Shown here in pieces: positions 46,907 through 55,952 of a stretch of 64,000 nucleotides of DNA. The stretch is taken from positions 372,001 to 436,000 of the forward strand of contig NZ_FOJT01000002.1 in the NCBI RefSeq assembly GCF_900111965.1, written 5' to 3'. The notes beneath the pieces were generated by a model. That model was not told where the DNA came from. It saw only the letters and a program-made list of their open reading frames with translations, and searched no databases. The translations under genes were made by a program, and so were the position numbers. The stretch is from Flavobacterium swingsii. GTDB lineage: Bacteria; Bacteroidota; Bacteroidia; Flavobacteriales; Flavobacteriaceae. How positions within the stretch are numbered: the first letter of the stretch is position 1; the number at the start of each line of letters is the position of its first letter.

Positions 46907-47341
46907 ATGGAAAATCAAAATAAAATCAAAATTTTCCTGGTCGATGATGATGCGTTTTTTTTAAAATCGTTGGAAATTCAATTTTTAAATCAAGGTGAAT
47001 TTGAAGTTGAAACATTTGCTACTGGGGAACTTTGTATCGAAAATCTATCTAAAAACCCTCAGGTAATCATTCTTGATTATTATCTTGATGGTGTAGATGA
47101 AAATGCTATGGATGGTATAAAAACACTCGATAAAATTAAAGAATTTAACACTGAAATCCATGTGGTAATTCTTTCTTCTCAGGATCAGATTGAAGTAGCA
47201 GTTGATTGTATGCATCACAAAGCACTTGATTACGTAGTTAAAAATGAAACTGCATTTTTACGATTACAAAAAATAATTGATGCTGTATTCAAATACCAAA
47301 AAATTGAAAAAAGACTCAATTGGCTTTTGAATAAAATGTAA
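46907..47341 (+). CDS. Single-domain response regulator (REC)
   Basis: 144 residues: receiver domain with acidic pocket LVDDDAF, phosphorylatable Asp in ILDYYLDGVDEN, and conserved Ser/Lys (VILSSQDQ, YVVKNE). No output domain; a C-terminal helix (RLNWLLNKM) follows. Three bases after the hybrid kinase, so it is the end-point of that phosphorelay or a phosphate sink. Single-domain receivers can act by protein binding. Confidence 0.92.
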   Translation: MENQNKIKIFLVDDDAFFLKSLEIQFLNQGEFEVETFATGELCIENLSKNPQVIILDYYLDGVDENAMDGIKTLDKIKEFNTEIHVVILSSQDQIEVAVDCMHHKALDYVVKNETAFLRLQKIIDAVFKYQKIEKRLNWLLNKM

Positions 47342-47396
47342 ATTCTATATAATTTCAGTCAATAGCATACTTACATAAATCATTTACTGTTATGAG

Positions 47397-49925
47397 ATGT
47401 CTGTAAAAAATTTCAATATAAAGGGATTGACTGATGAGGAAGTAGTAACTTCCAAAATGAAGTATGGTAGCAATGTTATAAAGCATAAAAGACAAAGTGT
47501 TTTTTTTGATGCTTTAAAAAAGTTTGCAACAGATCCAATGATTATTTTACTGTTTGTTGCCTCATTCCTATACTTCATAAACGGAAAAACAGTAGATGGA
47601 ATTTTTCTGGCTTTGGCAATTGTATTGGTTTCATCCATTTCAATGTACCAGGAGTCCAGAAGCCGCAATGCATTAGAAAAATTAAAAAGATTTACCCAAC
47701 CCAACTGTAAAGTCGTACGAAACGGCAAAATAACCGAAATTAAAAGTGAAGATTTAGTTATAGATGATAGTTTGATAGTTGAAGAAGGAACTTTAATTAT
47801 GGCTGATGGTACAATTATCCATTCTAATGATTTTTCAGTAAATGAGGCAATCCTGACAGGAGAATCCTTTCCTGTCTACAAAGAACAATCAGCAACAGAT
47901 AATATGATTTTTCAAGGGACGACAGTTGCCACGGGATTAGCCATTGCCATGGTTGCTGCTATTGGAGGAGAAACCAAATTGGGTAAAATAGGTCAGGGTC
48001 TTGAAGCCATTAACGAAGAAAAAACGCCGTTAGAAAATCAAATTTCCAATTTTGTAAAAAAAATGGCACTTGTTGGTGTTTTTGTTTTTCTAATCGTATG
48101 GAGTATCAATTATTTTCAAACCCATTTATTATTTGACAGTTTATTGAAGTCGCTTACGCTGGCCATGAGTATTTTGCCTGAGGAAATTCCTGTCGCATTT
48201 GCTACATTTATGGCTCTGGGGGCTTGGAGAATGATGCAAATGGGGATTGTAGTAAAGCAAATGAAGACAGTCGAGACATTGGGTAGTGCCACGGTTATTT
48301 GTGTTGATAAGACAGGAACAATTACAGAAAATAAAATGAGTCTGGTTTCTCTTTTTACATTGAAATCCTTAAAAATAAACGCAGCTGTAGATATTTTAAA
48401 TAGTGATGAAAAAGAACTAATCCAAATGGCAATGTGGGCCAGCGAACCAATTCCATTTGATCCCATGGAAGTGGCTCTGCACGATGCTTATGCAAAAACT
48501 TTTTCAGATGATGAAAGAAAACACTACAGCATGGTTCACGAATATCCATTAAGTGGGAAACCACCTATGATGACGCATATTTTTAAAGATAATAATGCAA
48601 ATAACAGAATCATTGCTGCCAAAGGAGCTCCCGAAGCTATTATCAATCTTTGCGGGCTTACAGAAAAAGAGAAAAGTCAAATAGTAGAAGCTATTAAAAT
48701 GATGGCTTCTGAAGGCTATCGAATATTAGCTGTAGCTAAATCTGATTTTAAGGGAGATAATTATCCAAAAACACAACAGGAATTTTCTTTTGCATTCAAA
48801 GGATTGGTTGCTTTTTATGATCCTCCAAAAGAGAATATTCAACAGGTATTGCAGCATTTCTATAAGGCGGGTATTAATGTTAAGATTATAACTGGGGATA
48901 ATGTAACAACAACAATGACCATAGCCAAACAGATTGGTTTTAAAGGATTTGAAAGAAGTATTACAGGAGATGAACTAATGAAATTATCTGATGAAGAGCT
49001 AAAAAAAATGGTTCAGGAAACTTATATATTTTCACGAATGTTCCCTGAGGCCAAACTGAGAATCATCGAAGCTTTAAAATCAAATAATGAAATCGTTGCC
49101 ATGACCGGAGACGGTGTTAATGACGGACCGGCACTTAAGGCATCTCATATAGGTATTGCCATGGGCAAAAAAGGAACAGAAATAGCCAAGCAAACCGCTT
49201 CTTTAATCCTAATCGATGATGATTTGTCTAAAATGGTCGATGCTGTGGCTATGGGAAGAAAAATATATGCCAATCTTAAAAAAGCAATCCAATTTATTAT
49301 TTCTATTCATATTCCAATAATTCTTATCGTTTTTATTCCATTAGCTCTTGGATGGGTTTATCCTAATATTTTTTCTCCAATACATATCATATTTTTGGAA
49401 TTAATAATGGGGCCAACATGTTCAATTGTTTATGAAAACGAACCAATAGAAACGAACGCAATGTTACAGAAACCCCGTTTGTTTACGTCAACTTTTTTTA
49501 ATTGGAAAGAATTATCTACTAGTATCATTCAAGGATTGTTTATAACGATTGGAGTTTTGTTGGTATATCAGGTTGCCATACATCAAAATTTTAATGAATC
49601 GATCACCCGAACTATGGTTTTTTCAGCTTTGATTACAGCTAATATCTTTTTAACTCTGATGAATCGCTCTTTTTACTATTCCATTATTACAACAATGAAA
49701 TATAAAAATGACTTGGTTTTAATTATTATCGGTCTTACAACTATAATTACAGGATTATTAATTTATGTCGAACCTCTGACAAAATTCTTTGAGTTTGAAA
49801 GACTGAATACATCCCAATTATATCTCAGTGTCGGAATTGGCTTTTTATCGGTCATTTGGTATGAGTTAATCAAACTTTATAAAAGAAAATACCAAAACCT
49901 TTTCAGTACTGCTCTAGCACATTAA
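47397..49925 (+). CDS. Cation-translocating P-type ATPase (P2-like)
   Basis: 842 residues, inner membrane. N-terminal cation-ATPase domain, TGES actuator loop (154-157), phosphorylated D304 in ICVDKTGT, KGAPE nucleotide site, GDGVNDGPALK hinge, and helices 5-6 and C-terminal helices with a hinge EYGRNI-type absent. The TM4 motif ILPEEIPVAFA is of the PE(E/G)xP class found in Ca2+ and Na+/K+ or H+ pumps, not the CPC motif of heavy-metal P1B pumps, so the cargo is likely Ca2+, Mg2+ or another light ion. It belongs to the accessory region after the two-component genes. Confidence 0.9.
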   Translation: MSVKNFNIKGLTDEEVVTSKMKYGSNVIKHKRQSVFFDALKKFATDPMIILLFVASFLYFINGKTVDGIFLALAIVLVSSISMYQESRSRNALEKLKRFTQPNCKVVRNGKITEIKSEDLVIDDSLIVEEGTLIMADGTIIHSNDFSVNEAILTGESFPVYKEQSATDNMIFQGTTVATGLAIAMVAAIGGETKLGKIGQGLEAINEEKTPLENQISNFVKKMALVGVFVFLIVWSINYFQTHLLFDSLLKSLTLAMSILPEEIPVAFATFMALGAWRMMQMGIVVKQMKTVETLGSATVICVDKTGTITENKMSLVSLFTLKSLKINAAVDILNSDEKELIQMAMWASEPIPFDPMEVALHDAYAKTFSDDERKHYSMVHEYPLSGKPPMMTHIFKDNNANNRIIAAKGAPEAIINLCGLTEKEKSQIVEAIKMMASEGYRILAVAKSDFKGDNYPKTQQEFSFAFKGLVAFYDPPKENIQQVLQHFYKAGINVKIITGDNVTTTMTIAKQIGFKGFERSITGDELMKLSDEELKKMVQETYIFSRMFPEAKLRIIEALKSNNEIVAMTGDGVNDGPALKASHIGIAMGKKGTEIAKQTASLILIDDDLSKMVDAVAMGRKIYANLKKAIQFIISIHIPIILIVFIPLALGWVYPNIFSPIHIIFLELIMGPTCSIVYENEPIETNAMLQKPRLFTSTFFNWKELSTSIIQGLFITIGVLLVYQVAIHQNFNESITRTMVFSALITANIFLTLMNRSFYYSIITTMKYKNDLVLIIIGLTTIITGLLIYVEPLTKFFEFERLNTSQLYLSVGIGFLSVIWYELIKLYKRKYQNLFSTALAH

Positions 49926-50385
49926 TTATTACTACTTATCGGTAAAAGATTTACTTAAAAATATTTTTATGTAAAGAGTTATGCTCAAATTTTAGTTTTC
50001 AATTATACCAAATTTTCCCATTCTTTTCTTGACACTTTTTTTGAAAAATTCTGTAAATTCTATAAGTCTTTTAAAAAATAGTATAAGATAAAAGTATTTT
50101 GAAGAAATGACCTTTACTTATTGAAAAGCAATAAATGTTTAACCAATAAATTCAAAGATTATGACACTTCTTAAATCAAGTAAAAGCCTTACAAGGGTTT
50201 ACTTTACGAATCTTTTTTACACTTGTTTTTTCCATAAAAGAGAATAAAATAATCTGGTCGGGTATAACCGAAACATTCGAACCGAGTGGGATAAAAAAAA
50301 TGACTAATGAAATTTCTAAAGTCATTTACAAGCAAATGATTACTGAAGGGTTTATTAGAGAAGATTAAAAAATAAAAATTTACTT
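49926..50385 (+). other. 460-base gap before the oxidase genes
   Basis: No intact gene. Left part is AT-rich with no clear promoter box match; the right part carries a broken remnant ending at 50368 (separate entry). Probably the promoter region for the oxidase operon lies here, since the ATPase gene ends 460 bases away. Confidence 0.5.
50234..50368 (+). pseudogene. Remnant of a DUF4136-like protein
   Basis: An open tail in one frame reads IKENKIIWSGITETFEPSG, then a KKMTNEISKVIYKQM helix, ending ITEGFIRED and a stop. The NKIIWSG... strand followed by an amphipathic helix resembles the C-terminus of periplasmic DUF4136-type lipoproteins. There is no start codon with signal peptide upstream; the preceding 120 bases can be read in frame (GFTLRIFFTLVFS) without homology. 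Interpreted as a decayed gene lost at the oxidase boundary. Confidence 0.5.
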
Positions 50386-52536
50386 ATGAAATTAAATAAA
50401 AAAATACCCATTGCACTTTTGTTGATGTTATTGGTTTCCAAACCAATGTTTGCCCAAAACGCAACTAACATGATTGCAGAAAATAATTCAATTGGAATGT
50501 GGATTTTGGTCATCATGTTGGTCATTCCCATCATTGTTTTGATTGGAAGCTTGTATCTCAATTTTAGAGAACAGCTAATTAAAAATAAACAATGGAATAA
50601 TGAGAATCAGGAGCAACATTTTTATGATTATCTAAAGAATTTAGACAAAAACCAGATAAAACAATTTATAAAGCTAAAATCAAAAAAATGTTCTGGTAAT
50701 TGCAAAGAAAAAGGTAATTGTAACAATAATAAGAGTAGTATTCTTATCCTGTTTCTAATATCTACAAGTGGTCTATTTGCGCAGAACAATTTTGCAGCAG
50801 AAAAAGAATCCTTCTTTTCGCAACCTGGAATAATAATCACTATCGTTTTGATGATTGTACCTATTTTATTAGGAATTGTATATGCGATGATTAAATCAAA
50901 TAATGCTTTGAAGGTCTATTTTAATAAAAATAAAATGGGCGAAGCAGAAAATTTTGCAGCATTTATTGAAAAATCAGAAGATCATGACATAGAAGATATG
51001 TTGGTAAAACGTAAAGAATCTTTAGATTTTACTTTAACCAACGAGGAGCTTTCGGGTACTGAGAAGGCGGAAGATACTATAGGAATTCTTCACAATGTGA
51101 GCGATAAACATGAAGTTCACTTTACAGCCTTAAAAAAGAAGGCAGTTCATAAACCAAGTTTGGCACCTGATATTTCCAAACTTATCCTATGGTATTTTGG
51201 CTGTGCTGTTTTTTGGTTAGTAGTTGGAACAGGCATTGGGGAATATCTAGGAATTAAATTTGTATCTCCAGATGCTGACCACATTAGCTGGCTAAGTTTT
51301 GGTAGATTACGTCCTGTACATACCAATATTGTTTTTTGGGGTTGGGCTTCACTAGCGATGATCGGTTTGGGCTATTATGTAGTGCCTATTGTGAGTAATG
51401 CTAAAATTTACTGCATAAAATGGGGCTGGATAGCATTAGCACTAACTAATATGATGGTTGTTCTAGGGTCTTTATGTCTAATGTCTGGTATCAATAATGG
51501 TGGTGGTGAATTTAGAGAATATATTTGGCCCGTAATGGCATTATTTGCAGTAGCACTAATCCTTACATTGGCAAATTTTGTTATGACCGTGGCCCAACGC
51601 ACCACAAAAGAAATTTATATTGCCAATTGGTATATTGTATCCGCCATCATATTTACCATTATTGTAGCTCTTACAGCGTACTTGCCTTTTTGGCAGGATG
51701 GTGTGAGTGAAACTATTGTACAGGGGTATTTTATGCACTCAGGGGTTGGGATGTGGTTTACACTTTATACACTTGGATTGCTGTATTATTTTATTCCGCA
51801 GCAAATAAACAAGCCTATCTATGCTTACAGTTTGGGGATTATGGCATTTTGGACCCAAATTATATTTTATACCATCATTGGGACACATCATTTCGTATTC
51901 GCTCCATTGCCATGGTGGCTTCAAACTGTAGCTATTGTTGGAAGTGCTGGTATGATTATTCCGGTAGTGGCAGCTACAATAAATTTTACGATGACTTTCA
52001 AAGGACAATGGCATAAAGTATCTACTAGCTATACTTTACCTTTTTTCTTAGTAGCTGTAGTTTACTATTTTATTGTTTCAATACAGGGAACAGCTGAGGC
52101 ATTCAAATTCACCAACCTTATTTGGCACTTTACTGATTTCACCGTGGCTCATGCTCATTTAGGATTTTATGGAATTATAACTTTTGCTTTGTGGGGCGGA
52201 TTCTATGTTGTAATACCAAGACTAACTGGTAAAGAACCACCACAGCATTTAGTTGGAGTACATTTCTGGTTGGCATTTATAGGATTGCTTTTTTACACTA
52301 TTCCATTGTCAGTAGGTGCCACTTTAAGAGGACTAATGTGGATGGAAGGAAAACCGTTTATCGATAGTGTAGTATTGATGTTTGATTATTGGTTATGGAG
52401 AGCCATTGGAGGTAGTTTGATGTTTGTTTCTCATTTGGTCTTCGCTTATAATTTTTATAAAATGACATCAAAAGAAGTAGAAGAGATTGACGTTAAAGCC
52501 GAAGCTTTTAAAATTTTAAAAAAACAACTTCAATAA
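50386..52536 (+). CDS. ccoN: cbb3-type cytochrome c oxidase subunit I (CcoN) with duplicated N-terminal module
   Basis: 716 residues; a normal CcoN is about 480. The catalytic subunit core begins near residue 263 and has the heme/CuB ligands: His in RPVHTNIVFWGW, His in YFMHSGVG, HH in GTHHFVFAPLPWW, and the AHAHLGFYG pair; the GK and proton-channel residues of other heme-copper oxidases are absent as in cbb3. Before the core stand two copies of an approximately 110-residue module, each a signal-like helix ending FAQN followed by a second helix (residues 8-62 and 117-170), separated by a Cys linker C102-C106-C112. High-affinity oxygen reduction at low O2. Confidence 0.92.
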   Translation: MKLNKKIPIALLLMLLVSKPMFAQNATNMIAENNSIGMWILVIMLVIPIIVLIGSLYLNFREQLIKNKQWNNENQEQHFYDYLKNLDKNQIKQFIKLKSKKCSGNCKEKGNCNNNKSSILILFLISTSGLFAQNNFAAEKESFFSQPGIIITIVLMIVPILLGIVYAMIKSNNALKVYFNKNKMGEAENFAAFIEKSEDHDIEDMLVKRKESLDFTLTNEELSGTEKAEDTIGILHNVSDKHEVHFTALKKKAVHKPSLAPDISKLILWYFGCAVFWLVVGTGIGEYLGIKFVSPDADHISWLSFGRLRPVHTNIVFWGWASLAMIGLGYYVVPIVSNAKIYCIKWGWIALALTNMMVVLGSLCLMSGINNGGGEFREYIWPVMALFAVALILTLANFVMTVAQRTTKEIYIANWYIVSAIIFTIIVALTAYLPFWQDGVSETIVQGYFMHSGVGMWFTLYTLGLLYYFIPQQINKPIYAYSLGIMAFWTQIIFYTIIGTHHFVFAPLPWWLQTVAIVGSAGMIIPVVAATINFTMTFKGQWHKVSTSYTLPFFLVAVVYYFIVSIQGTAEAFKFTNLIWHFTDFTVAHAHLGFYGIITFALWGGFYVVIPRLTGKEPPQHLVGVHFWLAFIGLLFYTIPLSVGATLRGLMWMEGKPFIDSVVLMFDYWLWRAIGGSLMFVSHLVFAYNFYKMTSKEVEEIDVKAEAFKILKKQLQ

Positions 52537-52542
52537 AACGAT

Positions 52543-53556
52543 ATGAACATATTTAATGACCATAAAAGACTATACCTGACAGCAGGAGCCTTATTTACAT
52601 TTTTAACATATATCGTAGTAATTATGCCGGCATTTGAAAATCAGTATAATAATCTGCCATTACCAGGTACAGTTCCACTTTCAGGTGACGCAAAAGCCGG
52701 AAAACTAATATACATTGCCGAAGGTTGCGTAGGTTGTCACTCGCAACAAGTACGTAATGTGGAAATGGATAAGATGTTCGGCAGCAGACCCGGAATGGCT
52801 TCAGATTATGCTAACATTGGCCGAACAAGCATTTGGCAAAATACAGCCACACTTATGGGAACCGAAAGAACTGGGCCAGATCTTACAGATGTTGGAAACA
52901 GACAACCGAGTAAGGATTGGAATTTAATGCATTTATTTCATCCAAGATCAGTGGTACCACAATCTATAATGCCAAGCTACCAATGGCTTTTTGAAATAAA
53001 AGAGAATCCTTCCAAAACGGATGTTGTTGTGAGTATGCCAGCCGAGTTTTTAAATGGTAAAACAGGGAAAGTCGTAGCAAAAAAGGAAGCACTTCAACTG
53101 ATTGCTTACCTGCAATCGTTAAAACAAACACCTCTACCTGACGGAACCAAACCATTGGATTTTCTATATAAAAAACCAGTAACTAAAGATAGTGGAAAAG
53201 GCAGTTCTGTTGGCACTGTTGATGGGGAAGCACTTTATGCAGCTAACTGTATGAGTTGTCATCAAGCCAATGGAGAAGGTTTAAAAGGGTCCTTTCCGTC
53301 TTTGAAAGGAAGTAAAGTGGTTACAGGCGAAAACCTGGAACTTTATGTGGACATCATTATGAATGGTTATGATGCAAGAGCTGATTACGGTGTTATGGCT
53401 GCTGTAGGAACGAATATGAATTTTACAGAAAACGAAGTAGCTGCCATCATTAATTATGAAAGAAGTGCTTGGGGTAATACAGGGAAAAAAGTCACCCCTG
53501 AGGAAATTAAAAAAATAATGGATTTTGTAAAAATTAAAGCTTCGGCATCTAATTAG
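52543..53556 (+). CDS. ccoO: cbb3 oxidase subunit II (CcoO) fused to a cytochrome c domain
   Basis: 337 residues. One N-terminal membrane helix, then CcoO heme site C62-VG-C65-H66 (EGCVGCHSQQ), an RTGPDLTDVG block, axial Met candidate in SIMPSYQW, then a second c-type domain with C236-MS-C239-H240 (NCMSCHQANGEG) and a later NFTENE segment. The second domain replaces the usual separate CcoP, so electron input would occur through this fused subunit. Six bases after ccoN. Confidence 0.92.
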   Translation: MNIFNDHKRLYLTAGALFTFLTYIVVIMPAFENQYNNLPLPGTVPLSGDAKAGKLIYIAEGCVGCHSQQVRNVEMDKMFGSRPGMASDYANIGRTSIWQNTATLMGTERTGPDLTDVGNRQPSKDWNLMHLFHPRSVVPQSIMPSYQWLFEIKENPSKTDVVVSMPAEFLNGKTGKVVAKKEALQLIAYLQSLKQTPLPDGTKPLDFLYKKPVTKDSGKGSSVGTVDGEALYAANCMSCHQANGEGLKGSFPSLKGSKVVTGENLELYVDIIMNGYDARADYGVMAAVGTNMNFTENEVAAIINYERSAWGNTGKKVTPEEIKKIMDFVKIKASASN

Positions 53557-53562
53557 AAGATT

Positions 53563-53814
53563 ATGAAAAAAGGCAGCCTATTATTTATTTTATTAATACC
53601 GGCAGGATTATTGGCCTGTCCGGTTTGCGAACGCAACCAGCCTAAAATTTTAAAAGGTATTGTTCACGGTGCTGGACCAGAAAGTAATTGGGATTATGTA
53701 AGTATCTGGATTACAATAATTATCGCAGTAATTACTTTGCTATACTCCATAAAATGGCTTGTAAAACCGGGAGAAAAAAATGCAGATCATATCAAATATT
53801 CAATTTTAAAATAA
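53563..53814 (+). CDS. Small membrane protein with CPVC motif
   Basis: 83 residues. N-terminal signal-like helix (LLFILLIPAGLLA) followed at once by CPVCERNQ, then a second helix (SIWITIIIAVITLLYSIKWLV). I do not recognise the family. The CxxC at the membrane surface could bind Cu or take part in thiol exchange, suiting oxidase assembly (inference from position after ccoO). Not CcoQ/CcoS by sequence. Confidence 0.7.
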   Translation: MKKGSLLFILLIPAGLLACPVCERNQPKILKGIVHGAGPESNWDYVSIWITIIIAVITLLYSIKWLVKPGEKNADHIKYSILK

Positions 53815-53820
53815 AATAGT

Positions 53821-54234
53821 ATGAATAATAAAAGTTCCGTAATCGTATTTTTAGATGATGACCCAAAACCGTATGGCATTTTTCCTGTACCCATAAATTT
53901 TGAATTGGATACTCGAAAATTAGTTGATGGTGAGCATACTCTAAAAATTGTAAGTAAAGACACTTTAGGCAAAGAAGGTGTCAGAAAAATTCCTTTCAGT
54001 GTCCGTAATGGTCCAGCCATTGCTATTGAAGGGATAAAAGAAAATGAAATCATCGATGGAATCATCCCCATTATGATAAATGCTTATAGCAAAGGGGATC
54101 AAAAGCAATTTCTTATTGAAGGAAGCGAGACACCCCGTTCTATTCCAGCTTGGTTCTGGGTCGTTATTATCACTTTCATTGGCTGGGCAATATATTATGC
54201 TATTACCTCAATGAATATGAGTTTATCAATTTAA
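53821..54234 (+). CDS. Tail-anchored protein of unknown function in the oxidase operon
   Basis: 137 residues. The N-terminal part (to about 105) looks like an immunoglobulin-like or cytochrome-oxidase-associated beta domain (LDDDPKPYGIFPVPINFELDT, VDGEHTLKIVSKD), and one C-terminal helix (WFWVVIITFIGWAIYYAI) anchors it. No signal peptide. Orphan to me; sits between the CPVC protein and the cupin and is probably an oxidase accessory subunit. Confidence 0.65.
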   Translation: MNNKSSVIVFLDDDPKPYGIFPVPINFELDTRKLVDGEHTLKIVSKDTLGKEGVRKIPFSVRNGPAIAIEGIKENEIIDGIIPIMINAYSKGDQKQFLIEGSETPRSIPAWFWVVIITFIGWAIYYAITSMNMSLSI

Positions 54235-54246
54235 AAAACAAAAATC

Positions 54247-54552
54247 ATGGCAATTAAGGAAGCAATAGCAGAATTGGAATTGAAGGGCGATCCGGTTGCA
54301 AAACTAATGCACAAAGGAATTGCTTTTAAGGTTATTGTGTTGGCATTCAAGAAAGGAATGACTCTAAAAGAGCATAAAACAAGTGTGCCTACTAAACTAA
54401 CTGTGATGAATGGAAAAGTGAATTACATTGGAGCTAGTTGGAATAAAATCATAGATAAATACGAAGAGTTCGATATCCCTTTAGAAGAAATACATGCTGT
54501 TGAAGCTTTAGAAGATTCTCTGTGTATTTTAATTCAGGGATATAGGAATTAG
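54247..54552 (+). CDS. Small cupin-fold protein
   Basis: 101 residues, soluble. Shows cupin-like succession of strands (GIAFKVIVLAFKKGMTLKEHKTS, LTVMNGKVNYIGAS, IPLEEIHAVEALEDS) with His/Glu scattered; only part of the usual metal-ligand set (one His in KEHKTS, one in EIHAVE) is present. May bind a small ligand or metal. In the oxidase unit. Confidence 0.75.
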   Translation: MAIKEAIAELELKGDPVAKLMHKGIAFKVIVLAFKKGMTLKEHKTSVPTKLTVMNGKVNYIGASWNKIIDKYEEFDIPLEEIHAVEALEDSLCILIQGYRN

Positions 54553-54593
54553 CCTGTTATATTATTAAAAAAATAACTCTAAACTGTATAAAG

Positions 54594-54884
54594 ATGAAAA
54601 CAGAAAAAATAACCATCGCAAACTTAAAATGCGCTGGGTGCGAAACAACAATAAAAAGTGAATTATTGAAAATAGAAGGAGTAGACAGTGTTACTATAGA
54701 TCAAGAAAATGACACAGTATGCTTGATTCATGACGATAATTTGGATAGACATAAAATAATACAAAAACTACATTCTCTTGGATATCCAGAAGCAACTGAA
54801 GAAAATGGACTGTTGCAGCAATTAAAAAGTTATGCAAGTTGTATGATTGGTAAAATCAATAACCTGTCTCGACCGAAAGACTGA
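54594..54884 (+). CDS. HMA domain protein
   Basis: 96 residues, cytoplasmic. HMA metal-binding fold with CAGC (LKCAGCETTIKSELL) and GVDSVTIDQEND; a C-terminal extension (YASCMIGKIN) adds one more Cys. Copper or zinc chaperone; nearby CuB-containing oxidase makes copper delivery plausible. Confidence 0.85.
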   Translation: MKTEKITIANLKCAGCETTIKSELLKIEGVDSVTIDQENDTVCLIHDDNLDRHKIIQKLHSLGYPEATEENGLLQQLKSYASCMIGKINNLSRPKD

Positions 54885-55074
54885 TAACTCAACATTCTTC
54901 TTATCAATAAAAAATATCAAAAGTTAAGCCTCTTTACCCTAATTAGTAAATAATATAAGTAATTATAAAAGTTATATAACAAATATTTTGCTTTAGTGAA
55001 TCAACTTTACAGTACGAAACAGGAATACATTAGCCTGTTTATCTAACTTATTATTAACACCTAAATAGATAGTC

Positions 55075-55935
55075 ATGCAAAGAATTTTAGTAACTACTGA
55101 TTTTTCAGCTAATTCCAAAAAAGCCATACGTTTTGCCATTCAACTGGCATCACAAACGAATATAGAGTTGTTGTTTTATAATGTTGTTGTTGGGGTTTCT
55201 ATTCCTTCTGCCTTTAGTAATTTGCACTATACACCATTTGATGCTTTGGAAGTAAAAAAGCATCAGAAAAAATTAGAAAAATTTATTGAAACAATTTACA
55301 AGGACAGTAACTTAACTCCAATTAATTACAAATGTGTATGTGAATTAGGAAATGGTATTGGAAATAAAATTATTTCTTACGCCAAAGAATCCAAAGCAGA
55401 TTTCATTTGTGTAAGCGCAAGAGGAGCAGGAGTATTGAATAAATTATTCGGCACCACTTCTTCTCACCTTATTACAGATTCGCCTATTCCGGTTTTTGTT
55501 ATTCCAAACAATTATAGAATTCAGCCTATTAAAACGATCTGCTATGCTTCCGATATTGAAAATATTGATATGGAAATTCGAGAAGTGATTGCATTGGCAA
55601 CTTCAGTTAAAGCAAAAGTAAAAGTACTGCATTACGATTATGCAGTGCATTTGAAAGGCGATAAAGAAAAATTAAACGCTTTGGCTTTAAAATATGAAAC
55701 AGATGATATTAACTTCCATTATAGAAAAACGAATCCTATTTCTCCTTTAAACGATCAATTAAGAGAAGGGATTTTAGTAATGAAACCCTCATTAGTAGTA
55801 TTGTTTACCAAACAAAACCGCAGCTGGTTTGATCGATTATTTGAACCAACTACCTCAACCGATATGTCTTTTAATGCTAAAACTCCACTGTTGGTTTTTA
55901 GAAAAAAAACAAATAAAATGGATACTATAAGATAA
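55075..55935 (+). CDS. Tandem universal stress protein
   Basis: 286 residues: two UspA-like domains (about 1-145 and 150-286). The first has the ATP-binding ring SARGAGVLNKLFGTTSSHLITDS of the GxxG-x9-G(S/T) form; the second is degenerate at that loop. Cytoplasmic. Usp genes respond to oxygen limitation and stress; here located between oxidase accessory genes and a lactate dehydrogenase. The 190-base gap before it shows no other feature. Confidence 0.92.
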   Translation: MQRILVTTDFSANSKKAIRFAIQLASQTNIELLFYNVVVGVSIPSAFSNLHYTPFDALEVKKHQKKLEKFIETIYKDSNLTPINYKCVCELGNGIGNKIISYAKESKADFICVSARGAGVLNKLFGTTSSHLITDSPIPVFVIPNNYRIQPIKTICYASDIENIDMEIREVIALATSVKAKVKVLHYDYAVHLKGDKEKLNALALKYETDDINFHYRKTNPISPLNDQLREGILVMKPSLVVLFTKQNRSWFDRLFEPTTSTDMSFNAKTPLLVFRKKTNKMDTIR

Positions 55936-55952
55936 CCCAACAATTTTATATC

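Noticed and set aside
47397..49925. Copper P1B-type ATPase, suggested by nearby HMA genes
   Set aside because: TM4 has PEEIP rather than CPC and there is no N-terminal metal-binding domain.
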